Source: Gracilariopsis chorda (taxonomy: Eukaryota > Rhodophyta > Florideophyceae > Gracilariales > Gracilariaceae). From it: DNA of 64,000 nucleotides. Under the pieces are notes generated by a model that searched no databases, had not been told where the DNA came from, and worked only from the letters and a program-made list of their open reading frames with translations. The position numbers and the translations under genes are program-made. Shown here one piece after another: positions 11,624-25,041 of this stretch; the stretch's first letter is position 1; every line of letters begins with the position of its first letter. The DNA lies in NCBI GenBank assembly GCA_003194525.1, contig NBIV01000248.1, forward strand, positions 57,733 through 121,732, written 5' to 3'.

Positions 11624-14600
11624 TCACCCTAGTGGCTGGCTCTCTGCCCCTAGTATTCTTCTGCTCTTACTATGCTTCAGTAGAGTACTACTCAAATTAA
11701 GTAAAAGACGTAGTATTCTCCTACACAACCTCATAATGTCTTGTAACGGGATATGTATATCATTTCTCATCTTAAAAGTCTCGGTTTGTAACCTTGGGGC
11801 GAGACGGTGAACCACTTTGTTGACATTTGGGGGATGATTGTGGTATGGTACCTTCATTTTACACTCGTAAAATATCACAGTGCTATCAACAGTTTCCTGA
11901 CTGGAGAAACAGTCAATCTTTTGGATATATCACGTAAATGAACACTTCTGAGTTAGTCTGTTCTTGTCAAATTAGCTTGTTGGAGTACTGCTTGGTTCGC
12001 GAGTGCCTCATATTTATCCTCCTTGGGTCACACAATTTGTTTGTGATACCGTGAGGTACCTGTTGTAAGTATATTCCCAAAGTACTCTGCGATAATTTAA
12101 CTCTCCAAGTACCGCAAGACATCGGACGTTTTCACATACTTTTGATACGTAAGAATAACGCGCCTCACTGAATAGGCCTTCCCCGCTCTCTTTATATTCA
12201 TAATTTCCCACTGAGCTCTCGGGACTATTTTCTCTCGCAGTTATAACATCTAGGTCATCCATAACTTCGGTTCCCGAAGAGCTTAGGGAAGTGGACGTCA
12301 ACAGCGAACAGGAAGGCATTTCCTCATTATCTAGAAACGAGTCAATTAGAAGAATATCATGGTCTGGGTTGCTCTGTTCTGCTTGAAGTTGATTAACAAC
12401 CATCTCGGCATTCATATCCCCACTCTTGTCAATCACATGTCTATGTTGTTCTGCCTGGCTTGTCATGTCACTTTGTTTGGCGAAATGACTCTAGTACGGC
12501 TATGTCCTTCTCCGAGCTTTCTGGGTTCCAGATTCCCGATCCCAGTCGTGGTTGTTCTGTTAACGTCAACGGCGTTGTTCTCTTTACTACAAATTGGCAC
12601 AAACGCATTGCAATCCCTGGTTTTTACTACTTCTGACATAAATTTTCCCTCATATAAGGTAGATATGAGATTCAATCAATGTCCATGGCACCAAATTGTA
12701 GTTGAGCTCGCCGTACTTCTTTCTTCTCCCTTTCATAATATGGTACCAACGTCTCTTTAATTGTTGACAATAGAACGTGCAAGTAGTTATCCGCTTTCCG
12801 TTCCCTGATGTGCCCCTTCATAGACCTAATCATGGCGTTATATCTTTCCATAGATGCTGGGCGTGAGACATGGATCGGAGGATGGGTGTGTGTAGGCGTT
12901 TGTGATGTTACCCAACGCATTGTTGAAGGCCGTAGTTTTACCACGATTGCCCATCGACATAAGTGCGGTGGCTTGTACTTGACGCATCGGAGACGTTCAG
13001 TTACAATATTGCTGTGCTGAACATGTTGCTGGGTTATCTTCTTCGGACTGTGTATTCTAAACTGTTCCCCTGACCTGTAAAGGTCGTAAAAAAGGCGAGG
13101 TAGATTGCAAACCTCTGCAGAGTTTTCAATGGCGTCGGAGGTTTGCATTAAAAAGAACCGCTTTTCCGGCCATGAGAAAAGCCTTCTGTCCAAACATTGC
13201 CCGTTTTATCCATTAAGTCATGAAATTTGCGTTTCACGCCCCCGACGGAGACTTTGCTAAGCAAACTGTGTATCAATTCGGCCACTGTCGAGTTTCTGCC
13301 ACAGAAACGAATTCGTCTACGACTTTTAAGACATGTAGAGCTCTCTGTGTTCTGGCTTTCATCCCAAGCTGTGTTATCTTTGCGAATCAGCACCTGCTTT
13401 TCAGCAGTCACCTTGGCTACCTGTTTCCGCTGCATTCTTCTCTTGTTTTCAAGATTCAACCCAGTTCCAAAGACTTCAATCCCATCATCAATTACTCCTT
13501 GATACTCTTCTGGACCCCACAGCCTTGATTCTCTTCGAAATAGCATTCCGGAGCCACATCTCTAGTCACACTAGCACTGGAAACACTGTCAGTCTCTGTG
13601 GTATCTGTATCAGCAGCAGATCACCGTGCCACAAGTCTTTCACTTCCTTTCTTCAATTGGTACGACGATACCTCTCCCTCTGCGATTACGATTACGCCTT
13701 TCTCATCAGCCACCTCCATGATGCTCACTACTTGGCACTCGGCAGCCACCCATCTGTTGTCATCCCTTGAACAGGGATTAAATCCAGTGGCAAATGTCTG
13801 GCTGGGTATAGAACCACAGCTCGCCGCGAAAGTAGAATACTCTGCCCGAACATACGCACTGCAGCTATTACCGCCCTTCTTTCTCTAAAACTTGAGATCA
13901 TGCATCATATAGTTCCTCCCTGAAGTTGTCCAACGGCCTGCAGAGTGTGGTAAGACAATATCAAAAGGCGGCTTTGAAGAAGTGGATAATAGAAGGAGGG
14001 CATTTGTAGGCAAGACTGTGGCCAAACGAGACGAAGCGGCTTTCGATCTTCTTCAAAGGATTGACGGTCCTTTGCGCAACTAGTATATCCCAGTTCTTGT
14101 TGTCTAGTTTAAGAAATGTAACAACCGTACTTATTTCTTCATTGCCAGTAAAAGGACGTTTCTGAAACGGTTCTATACAGAGATCAAGATGCTCTTCCTT
14201 AAAGGTTTGTGAAACGTTACAGTCATCGTAGAACGTTTTAGCTAATTCTGATAAGTAGGCTCCGACAACACAGCTGCAAAATAACACACATTTTCTTGGC
14301 ACCAGATTCGTAATACTAGATGTGATTGAAAGCTTTCGCATATAGCTCTGTAATCTGCATTTCACAATGAACACGTTCGGATCTGCAGTGTTTCGCTCAT
14401 TGATCATCAGGTGCGAGGTATGTTTTCTCGATGTAGTGAACCTACGATATTGCGTGTTATCGCAAACATCGAAAACCAGCTTGGGTCGTTCTGCAAGCTG
14501 ACCAAAAAACCAATCTGCCTTTTGTCTTTTACTATCATTCAATACCTTGTAGCTTGCATGCGATTCAGAGGTAGCTTGGTTAACGTTTCTGTTTGCATTC

Positions 14601-14660
14601 TTGTTAGATATCTTAGAATCACTTTTAGTTCAGATTTTGAGTCGCACAGTAGCCGAATAG
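11624..14660 (-). mobile_element. MULE A, 3'-truncated Mutator-like element
   Basis: Read on the minus strand, this segment matches MULE B and C in order: the C48 protease gene (14,542 to ~13,530), an inter-ORF segment with IKETLVPYYERE (compare FEDTLIPFYDRKG in C) and LLIDSFLDNEEMPS (compare VIDSFLDYDSVLPY in C), and a His-rich segment with YECKMKVPYHNHPP and LAPRLQTETFKM (compare YSCHMKATMHSHGP and LPPDLQSKASEQ in C). The transposase core that should follow is missing. No terminal inverted repeats were found at either side. The limits are therefore homology limits, not true ends. Confidence 0.6.
13530..14542 (-). pseudogene. Ulp1-like C48 cysteine protease of MULE A
   Basis: Three paralogues in the window share this fold. 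Here the frame from 14,542 gives NVFIVKCRLQSYM, VVGAYLSELAKTFY, a KNWDILVAQ segment, then FGHSLAYKCPPSIIHFFKAAF. After a one-base frameshift near 13,965 it continues FDIVLPHSAGRW and NSCSAYVRAEYSTFAAS. By comparison with copies B (THWGMIFG) and C (EHWGRIVG), the catalytic His is replaced by Asn (NKNWD), while the catalytic Cys remains (NSCSAYV). C48 proteases cleave SUMO or other ubiquitin-like conjugates; in MULEs their role is unknown. The frameshift and the lost His make it a pseudogene. Confidence 0.6.
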
Positions 14661-16008
14661 CGTTGTAACAGGTGCTTATAACTCAGAATCAGAAGGTAAC
14701 AGTAAAAGAACTTACTCATGCACGATTTCTAAAATGACTGCAGTAAGACGATGAATGAGTTTCAAATGATCTTTGGACTCTCTGAAGAAACCATGCAGGT
14801 TTCGCAATGCGTATGAGCGCAGTGTAACGCCAAGAATGACTCATAATATGGTAAATTGTGAGAAACATACAGAGAACGCAAGACGCAAACATGGTATCTG
14901 GAAGAAAGCAACGGTAGGCGAAGGAAAGAGCGCACTTCAAGATGGGGTCCATATGTTCCTCTTTTGGATGACTGAGAAGACAGCCTACGGACGTTAGCGG
15001 ACAGCATGTGATTGGCTGCTGAAGTCACACTGCTGAATTGTTACGCAGTAATTTACACGCGCACCGTGGCAGGGTGAACTCTCGGCTTATGGTTGGACCG
15101 TATAAAAATAATGGTTATATTTGGCTTTGTGAGAGCTTTCCAATGCACTCAAAATTACAGAAATTGGAGGTTTGAGGGCTCACAAATCTCACATACAGTT
15201 TCACAGAGTTGTCAGAGCACCAGATTTGAAACGCTCTGGAAAGCTGAAAAAAACATCTATCTTTGTTTTGCACTTCCTTCTCTTTCTTTCCCTCGATGGC
15301 TTTAATTTAGAAAAAGTGTAAAAAGCCCACTTAGCGCAGATCGATGACGCCCCAGCGCCACACTCTTTCTCAGCTGTAACCGATGGCAGCCACGCGAGCA
15401 CATCATATTCCTCTGCCCATTTTTTTCTCCCGGACAATGAGAGCCTAACCACAATCAATGCTCTGCGCCACTTTGAGAAGATGAAGTCACTCTGTTTGTG
15501 CAATCCTACTTGCATCGGCACCACCAACCACGAACTTGCCATCAGCTTTGCTACACTTTCCGAAAGCAAACGCACTAATGTCGCACAAAGTATGCCGCTT
15601 GCACTTTCAGCAGCATCAAAAATTCCCAACTAACTTATGGCTTGCAAACAGAAATATGTGCTTTGCAGGAAGCCAAAGCAAATGAGAACAGAAACAGCCG
15701 CAAATGTGACCGCACGATACGCGATCAGAGGCAAGAGGTTCTGCCAATTTGGTTTCACCGCTGTTTTGCAGGCTCATTATCGCACTGTGTGTAATTTTGC
15801 TGTGTAAGTATGCATTCAGGGTAGGTTTAGTCTCCGAAATCGAAGGGACTCTAGAGGACGAATTGGAAAACTTTTATTACAGATCAAAGTAGCCCTAGCG
15901 CACCTTCGGCTATTCTCGGGTATGAACGCAATAAACGGTCCGACGGGGCGTGGATTTTCGGAAGAGAGGCCAATACAGTTTCTCTCAGTTGATACAATGC
16001 GTTAGAAT
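14661..16008. other. No recognisable gene
   Basis: Several short frames are present. The longest is a minus-strand frame at 15,201-15,629 (142 residues with a KKWAEEYDVLAWLPSV segment), which has no recognised domain or clear ATG start. No tRNA, terminal repeat or tandem repeat was seen. Confidence 0.4.
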
Positions 16009-16625
16009 GTGTACACTGATTATAAGTTACAATGGAAGTCGATTGTGATTGGGGCTTTAGAGCAGTGCTGCTTGCCAGAGACGAACAAGACAAACTACAC
16101 GTCGTCAATAGGAAAGGTTTTGAAAGTGTGGCGTGCTTACTACACGGAACTGAGGATACTGCATAGAAGGAGCGATTTCTGTGACACCTGCACTTCGTTG
16201 CAGAACACTGCTGAAGTCACAAGCAATGAAGAATTCCGAACTTCGCTTGTTTCTGGGAGAAGACAGCATCATCTTGATGCAGTGAACGAGTTCAAGTTAT
16301 CTCGTCGACTACAAGAAAAATCAACATCCCCACCATCAACAAAGCCACTCCATTTGATCTTCGACTTCGCAGAAAAAATTCTCTTGCCCCATTTTCTCCA
16401 CCAAATTGGACAATTTCACTTTGTAACAGGCTTAAATTAGAATTCTTTAGGGTAACCCTCTCAAGGGGGAAATTATGCAAAAGGCGAAAATATACAGAAC
16501 ATCAGAGCCACACATTGTTTACTTCCCACTAGTCCACAAGCTGTAGTAAACGAGGTGTTCATCTTCCTGTCCACTCTTAAACATACTACAAGTCATTCCA
16601 CTCCCACTTTCGGGCTGTCTTCAGA

Positions 16626-18485
16626 ATGCCCGACTCGATGCGGAAGCAAACATCCCGCCTAAAGAAAAGCAGAGGCAAAAGAGAGCAAACAAAAGCTGCC
16701 CGCAATCGTGCTCTGGAGCTATTGAAGCAAAACCACAAAGTTGCCAACATAGCAACGACATGCAGCTTGTCCGTATCCATTTTGTATCTTATTCGACGCC
16801 TTTGGAAAGCAAATAATCAAAAATGGCTTGAAAAGTTACTCAACCCTGTCCTCCATCATCCTGGACGACCTCCAATTCTTAATGCAATGGAGCAAAAACT
16901 AATAATCAGGCGCATAGAACATGCGGCTGAAAGGGGATTTGCGTTAGATGCGAACCATGTAAGGCAGTACATGGGACATATTGCAAGTGATGGGCGCAAA
17001 ACGTACAAACATAAGCTTCCCAGCATGGAAGCCGTTCGCTCCTTTCGGGCGAAGAACCGCGAAGTAACTGTTCGCAGACCAAAGAACCATAACCACAAGT
17101 ATTTCTTGGGAGAGAATATGGACCACGTTGTTAGTTTGGTGGACCATCTTAAGCTCCTGAAGAAGCGCCATCCGGACATGTTTAACGACCCGAATGGGAT
17201 TTGGAATCTCAACGAAACCGAAATTAACGCCGCATACGGAAAACGAGTAAGAGTATTTTCCAGTACACGGACAAACTTGGGAGAAAGAAGCCACAATATG
17301 AAAGACAATGGAGCCCAAATCACGGCTGTAATATCTGCTTCAGCTTCAGGGTTGATTGCTCCTCCCTTCTTTGTGGTTGCAGGAAAGAAAATAATGCCTA
17401 GTTGGAAGAAGGCAATTGAAGCAACCAGCGAAACCAAACTCCCCGTAGAGCTGCAGTGGATGACGGAAGACGATTGGATACCCGGGAAGACGCAAATCTT
17501 CGCAACTGCGAAAGGCTCTATGACAATGGACCTAATGCCAAAACTTGTGCAACACTTTAACAGTTTCGTTCGAAAATCGGTTCCGCTGCATCTCACAGTG
17601 CTACTTATGCTTGATGGACACAGTTCTCGAAGAAGGGACGAGTGGATCATGTACTGCCAAGTTTCAAATATCATCGTTGTTCAACTGCCCGCCAATACCT
17701 CCCATTTTCTTCAGCCATGCGATTCATCTATAAATAAGACATTCAAAGAGAGAACATGAGATTTGAGAGATATGCTGTTGCACACTGGAATGTATAGCAA
17801 CTCAAACATCGCATTCAAGATCAAGCTGGGCGTCGCCGGGTTTCGTGCCATTACTCCACAAATCGCCAAGCAAAGCTTCATTAACACGGGAATGTGGCCC
17901 ATGGAGTTTCAGTTTGTCGAAAACTTACGTCGGAGACTCGACGATCGAGCACGCTTATATGAAAGCACAAGGAACGAAATGGGATTGGGTTTGCAGATGA
18001 CATTGCGCACAAGCGATCGCGTTGTGGATTCAAGAATCAAAGCGATTGTTAACCGTGAGCCCTGTCCAACGCAAGGTCTTTATCTTATTGAACAAACGTT
18101 ACAAGACAATCGCTCTTCTCATCAAGTTCTTTGGGAATCTGCTTCGCTGCGAGCACCAGTGCGGAGTATTAGGGACAAGAATGGAAATGCTTGCGGGACG
18201 CCAGCTGCAGTTTTGACAAACCGCGTTGTTATGACAGACATCACGAACAGGAATAACCTTCTGAGGGTCAGCAATAATGGGAAAACTTTGAATGAAGCTT
18301 CAACGAGACACACAAAACGGAAGAAAGGCACCGCGTTAGATTATGCACTGCAGGATATGGATGTCGATATTCCAGTTATGGAGGTTTGGAGGCGTCGTCA
18401 AAAGTTGTGGGGGGATGGTGGCAAAGAAAATGGCGCGACGGCGAGCGCCGCCGACGCCCTCTTGGGCTTGGCGCACGGGCGGTGA
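16626..18485 (+). pseudogene. pogo/Tigger-like DDE_1 transposase with one stop
   Basis: From ATG 16626 the frame runs 619 codons with a single TGA at 17757-17759 (FKERT-stop-DLRDML). The N-terminus has a CENP-B/psq-like helix-turn-helix (HKVANIATTCSLSVSILYLI) and a PGRPPILNAMEQKLI linker. The DDE_1 core follows: IWNLNETEINAAYGKRVRV (residues ~193-212), LMLDGHSSR (Asp330) and LPANTSHFLQPCDSSINKTF (Asp366). In the family the first motif is NLDET; here the Asp is Asn196, a single G-to-A change that should abolish catalysis. The C-terminal part (FRAITPQIAKQSFINTGMWP) is conserved. The element lies inside the ADNCxGQ transposon gene, but I could not define its terminal repeats or TA duplication. 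Confidence 0.8.
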
Positions 18486-18959
18486 GCTCTGAAGCAGAGA
18501 CTCCGTATTTGTAGAATTGGCCCCTGTGCCCAATCTCTAGAGCTTGGTGGAAAATGCGATAAGTAAAAGTTGTTTGTATTGTGGCTGGAAGCCAGACTAC
18601 TGTGCTCCAGAATTTTTTCATTATTTACTACGAGAGGGTTAGCAAGCAGTAGTCAAAATCACTCCCTTATCTTTGGCCTACCGCAAGGACACTGGCCGAC
18701 CTGTAAGACAGAATATGAAGTGGCGTCAATGGTGCACTACGCAATCAAGCTGCACCGTGACGATGAAGCAATGACGCAAAATGTTCAACGTACTGATTTG
18801 AACGCCGACAACTGCAGTGGCCAGAAATAGGTATATTCTGTGCTATACTCTGTGGCGAATTATCATGGGTTATGAAAAGGAAATTGTCCTTGTTGATGGC
18901 AGCCTACTCAGCTGCGTAGATGGCGGTCTGCGTCAGGTATCAGCATCGTCTTTCAATAT

Positions 18960-19186
18960 ATTGTAGCGTACTTCATTTACAGCGCATCCAAAGTAGATGG
19001 GTGGCCCACCCCAAAGAGGAAGGAACCTCTTTGGGAAAGAAACGCCCGAACGAGGCAGAATAAATACCTGACTCCAGCGCAAGAACGCTGAAGAGTTGGA
19101 GGCATCCTAGGTGGAATTTCCTAGGTCCTTGTGCCTGCTCGTATGCCTGCGCCTCGACTGCCGCGTTCCCGCAACGCCCGTTCTGA
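18960..19186. mobile_element. 227-bp insertion with TCAATAT target duplication
   Basis: The sequence TCAATAT occurs at 18,953-18,959 and again at 19,187-19,193. The coding sequence of the ADNCxGQ transposon gene stops matching at the first copy and resumes just after the second. The segment between contains a GGAACCTC/GAGGTTCC-type inverted region (19,013-19,042) and no ORF. A 7-bp duplication is compatible with several element classes, so I do not classify it. Confidence 0.45.
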
Positions 19187-19513
19187 TCAATATTCATTTA
19201 GTTTCTTGTAGCGGGCCATACAAAAGACAGGTGCGATGCTGCGTTTGGATTAGTCGAGAGACGTTTGGGACAGATGAACGTTTTCTGTGTTCGAGAAATG
19301 ATGGATGTAATCGACAAGAGTTTCCTATCGAAAGCGATTGTGTGTTCCACTGATGTAATATGGTTTAACTGGAAGAAGATGCTGAGTTTATTCTTTACTG
19401 TACCCTTCGCGCTTAAGCTCTCTACGTATCATGTTTTTCGGTCTATTTTTGTGTTCAAGGGTGGGGTAAAGGTGCAACTTTTTTCATCGGATCAGGAATG
19501 GAATCAATTTTAA

Positions 19514-19989
19514 GTTGTCCAAAAGGACTGTGTCGTTTGCTCAAGTTCGTGAACGAAGTAAACAATATTCGGCCGGTTCTTTCTTTATCCTGGAGATAAC
19601 TAATTTGTCTCTGGTGCCATCGGCACAAGTACAAATAAGGGAGGGCTAATTACTAAATAACGTCTTGGAGCGGTACTACAAGATTGATCAAAGGCATAAC
19701 AAGCACTGATTTGCAAGTGGGGATGACTGGAAGGAATCTGTGCTGTATAATATATTGTCGAGATAGAAATGAATTTCCAAAAAAGTATATATTCTGATGT
19801 ACTTGGCCGTTTTCTTTCTGGTCTGGCTTAAACCAAAGCTGAGAAAGAGAGCTACAAAGTTGATTTTGACGTGAAAAATGCAGTTTCTGACGTACAGTGG
19901 CCCTATCTCCGTTCCATCTGAATTGCCATTCTGATTAATAAAAGTGGATTGTCACACATATTCAGTATGGGCCCTTTCTGAGCGGGAAG
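19514..19989. other. No recognisable gene
   Basis: AT-rich spacer between the end of the ADNCxGQ transposon gene and the left terminal repeat of MULE B. No ORF, repeat or RNA gene was recognised. Confidence 0.4.
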
Positions 19990-20265
19990 GGCTGAATCTA
20001 CTTGTAGTAAAAACAGTACAAACTCCGCCATTCACAAGCACGAGTTCACCCTCGTTCAGGGAGTGCAGTAGCCTAAGGGACCGCTCCAACGTGAGCCATG
20101 GCACGATTGCAGGACAGCCAATCATATGAAGGAGTTCAACCTGTCACGGCGTCCTCACCCATCTGCAACCAATCACATAACACCAAGTTATAGCAGTCCA
20201 CATTCAAAACTGGCAAAACGCGCAATTTTTGTAACTGCTCGCACCAAGCATCGCTTCCGCCAGAA
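19990..20265 (+). repeat. MULE B left terminal inverted repeat
   Basis: The plus strand here matches the reverse complement of 29,188-29,453 closely along its length, including CTACTTGTAGTAAAAACAGT, CTCCGCCATTCACAAGCAC and AAAACTGGCAAAACGCGC. By eye about 80-85% of positions agree. It is the left TIR of MULE B. Confidence 0.75.
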
Positions 20266-21635
20266 CAGCTTGCATTGCGTCCCTGTTAGAAACAGAGGTG
20301 CAATTGTTGAGAATGGTTGGAAGTCGATAATGATGATCCGAGTTGAAGTTTGGAGCATCCATCGGGTTTTACATAGAGGGTGTAGCCTAGTTCTATCAGT
20401 GCCACTAGTCAATGAGAAATTGTCCGTGTTTAACATCATTATGCTTGGTCTTCTCATTGGCCTCCATATGTGGGTGGTTTACCGGGTTTAATGCCGGATC
20501 TAGCCGTTTGATGACTTGTCACATTCCGCAGCTGATGAAGTGTTCCATAACTTGGCAAGGGTCAGCAACGGACAGGGTCTTGATGATCTGGCATATCTCC
20601 AAAGTGCTCATGATGACTTGGCACGGATCTTTCGGGAACCTTCTATGCCCGTTTGAGCATTGCTGTGCCATGTGAAGTGTTCGTCAACGTTGTAAGTACT
20701 AGACAACATGTATTTTGGAGCCAACTTTGTCCATGTGGCCGGTCGGGGCTTTTCTGACATAAGCATGTTATCATGTCAAATTTCCAGTATGTCACAGAAG
20801 ATGTCAACTTGGCTTTGAGGCCAGGTAGGTATGTCAAATAGGTAATCGATCTCTTCAGAAAATGGGGTAGCATAAAAATAGGAAAAGCAGACACGTTAGA
20901 ACTGACACTAGAGCCATCTATACTCAAACAATGGTAAAATAGTAAGTAATCTAACAGTCCCAAAATGTAAGAATTGCCCTTACGTCATTGCTTTCTTTTC
21001 ACTTCATGCTGATCTTTATTGTACCATTTCCCACTGGTTTCTTGCCCATTTTGGGCCGTCTTTACTCCTGCATCGCATCGCATACACTTCCTTACGGATT
21101 CCTTGCTCGATTTGCATCGTCAAAACTCCCGCTTTGTACCACCTACACCTCTGCTCCGCAACGACCCTTCGCTTCCTTTTCCCAGATCGTCCATGTGTCC
21201 TTCCAATTCGTGGGGTTGATGTGGCACATGTTCCCACTTTGAAGTCGTTATAGCTTCTCTGCACTGTTCTCGGTCGCCTTATGCGCACTCTGTACTCACC
21301 ATCGATTTGAAAACCAATTTGGTACTGCAAGTTTGCTCTTTTTCTACTTGGTAATGCCCACTTATCTGCTCTACGTTGTGACGCTTTTCTGTCTGCTGTA
21401 GTATCAACCTGGCTTGGTACCTCCGCTAAGCTCTACCGTCGCAAATGGGTTCTACACATCCTCGCTTCGTCTTTCCACTAAGAGCCGCCTTGAAGCCTGC
21501 ATTGTACTCATTATTGCTTTCCCCGTACTGTGGTTTCTTCTGTACACCCGTTACGTCCCTGAATTGCACTTTCACGTTCCTCGTTTACGAATTTGATGGT
21601 AATTTACTTTTGCGATACCATTTTGTTTATAGAAA
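20266..21635. other. MULE B internal spacer, no gene seen
   Basis: Between the left TIR and the protease gene no ORF with a recognisable domain is present. A TGATGACTTG-type motif recurs several times between about 20,510 and 20,630 (TGATGACTTGTCAC, TGATGATCTGGCA, TGATGACTTGGCAC), an imperfect short repeat that may be a promoter or subterminal feature. Confidence 0.4.
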
Positions 21636-23323
21636 ATGGTACTGAGTATTGCAGAGAAGATACAACGGACTAAAATCAAGGATATTGAGGAGTTTTTTCT
21701 AGGTTTGAAGGAAAATGCGCAATTGGATTTCCCGCAGGACGACGAAACGCATAAGTTTCGACTTGATTCTGTCTGTAAGTTTATTGCGACGCTTTTTTTG
21801 AACCAACGCAACCACTCAACATCAAATGTTTTCATTCGTAAATGTCTCTCGGGTGAGTACATGTGTAATGCGTTCATACCTGCTCGTATCACAGATATAG
21901 AGCCGGTATATGGAGTGATTCTTAGCACATGCACCACCAGGGCCTACCTCACGGGAATATCCAAATCTTTCTACTCCAAGAACGGCTCAGCTGGGCTCTA
22001 GTTAGAACACTTTGATACTTCTGTTTGGTCATTCCGGTATTCATTGTTTGGAGATGATTCAGAGATACACACTGTGGTCGTACCACTAAACCTTAGGGAA
22101 ACTCACTGGGGAATGATATTCGGCAGGAGATCCTTCAGTAAACTCAAAACGTTGGATACAAGAACTGTGTTCTTTGGTGACAGTCTCTGTTGGACTTGCC
22201 CTGCTTACGTATTGGGATTCGTCATGTAGTGCAATCCGCGAAAGCGGGGAGAACCAGCCGCGACGGCGGAAGGACACGTCAAGGTGTTCAGCCTTGCTCC
22301 CTTAAGAAGGGTAACTCAGAGACTGAGCTCTCCGATGGGATCAGCGTGAACCGGGTGTAAATCCGGGTGATCTGGTCCGGCAGTACCAACGGGGGGCGGG
22401 GGTATAAACCCAGAAGTTGGGAATAATCCGTGTAAACGGCAGATCTCCAGGGAAAAAAAGGAGGGAGGTCGGCGCAAGCTACGTGTGCGAGTGCCGGCCG
22501 GTGACAGTGGCGAAGAACCCCGAGACCACGTGTGAAACCTGGCAAACAGGGCGGAGAAGAAAGATCCTTATGGGTGGTCTGAAACTGTAGAACGAATAAC
22601 TAACAAAAAATAAATATACCGTATGGTACGGGCAGTCACTCCTCGGTGTGCAAGGGGGATGAATACTCCGGGATCGGTGGAGACACTCTCCTATAGTGAA
22701 GTCGTAGCCGCTCACCAGCGGAAAAGTATTCAGAGCCAAGTCCCTTGTTGGGTTTTACTGTGTGCGGGTAGCGGCGCCGGCCGCTACTTATACAGGCTCG
22801 CCGACAATGCTACAGTCGGAAATTATCTAAAATATCTACTATCCGGCACACCGGTTACCAGCACTCCACGTGGGCCCTGTGGCACTTCATATGGCAACCA
22901 CTGTGTCCGGCGGCTCGCCGCACACGTGTGCAGGATTTCCTACCCTTCCTAGGGAAATCCCCCGAATGGGCTATCAGCCCATGCCGACTCATATACCTTC
23001 GTGACAATACGGCTTACCAATGCATTGGATATGAAAAACCACTTCGGTTGAATCCCCTTGAGGGGCCATTCCACTACACGTCAAGGCTGCTTTTGACCAC
23101 CCGTTTCCACGAAAGTCTATTGAATAGACAACATCGAAACAGAACTACATGCTAGATATTTTGGGTTTCGAAAGAAAAAGTTTCTCACAGTTGTGGTGCC
23201 TACGTTATTGCAGGTTTAGCATCCTTTGCAGCAAGTACAAAACACCTTCCTCAACGAACATTTGTTGATGGGTATGACAATAACCTTACGGATCAGTACC
23301 GCTGGATATCTGCAGAAAACTAA
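21636..23323 (+). pseudogene. Ulp1-like C48 cysteine protease of MULE B
   Basis: The frame gives KIKDIEEFFLGL, NVFIRKCLSGEYMCNAFI, VILSTCTTRAYLTGISKSFY, a stop (TAG near 22,000), VVPLNLRETHWGMIFG and TVFFGDSLCWTCPAYVLGFV. An 854-bp LTR then intervenes. Beyond it, in frame with the left side once the target duplication is removed, are KAAFDHPFPRKSIE-stop-TTSKQNY and, after a one-base frameshift, HSCGAYVIAGLASFAAS. The catalytic His (ETHWG) and Cys (HSCGAYV) are both retained, as in active C48 proteases, but stops, a frameshift and the LTR inactivate the gene. It is the best preserved of the three copies at its active site. Family-level activity is cleavage of ubiquitin-like conjugates; the role in the element is unknown. 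Confidence 0.65.
22225..23078 (+). mobile_element. Solo LTR inside the MULE B protease gene
   Basis: The 854-bp insertion starts TGTAGTG and ends CACTACA, a perfect 7-bp terminal inverted repeat with TG/CA ends. It is flanked by exact 5-bp duplications CGTCA (22,220-22,224 and 23,079-23,083). Removing it with one copy of CGTCA restores the protease reading GFVKAAF. It contains no long meaningful ORF and is GC-rich. Its first 13 bases differ by one base from those of the gypsy LTR starting at 56,989 (TGAAGTGCAATCC), so it probably belongs to a related LTR family. The exact duplication implies a more recent insertion than the 10-kb LTR. Confidence 0.8.

Positions 23324-25041
<1,718 letters not shown>

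Larger units (their letters stand above)
16009..19513 (+). pseudogene. ADNCxGQ/GHTK-type transposon protein, split
   Basis: The fragments are in the order of a widespread eukaryotic transposon protein, which I recall as containing the DUF7869 domain. They are RRSDFCDTCTSLQ with HHLDAVNEF and LIFDFAEKILLPHF at 16,150-16,440; NADNCSGQK at ~18,800; after a one-base frameshift NRYILCYTLWRIIMGYEKEI; then GHTKDRCDAAFGLVERRL and NVFCVREMMDVIDKSF, WFNWKKMLSLFF and STYHVFRSIFVFKG ending at 19,513. The aspartate-containing ADNC and GHTK motifs suggest an RNase H-like nuclease, but the catalytic role is inference. The gene is interrupted by a pogo-like transposon and by a 227-bp insertion, and has at least two frameshifts. 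It is non-functional. Its own element ends were not found. Confidence 0.6.

Noticed and set aside
16856..17674. 272-aa minus-strand frame
   Set aside because: It is a shadow of the pogo-like transposase, which has clear motifs on the plus strand.
19968..19979. CCCTTTCTGAGC shared with 45,247-45,258, possibly an outer MULE end
   Set aside because: Only 12 bases match, with no supporting similarity around them, so it is treated as coincidence.
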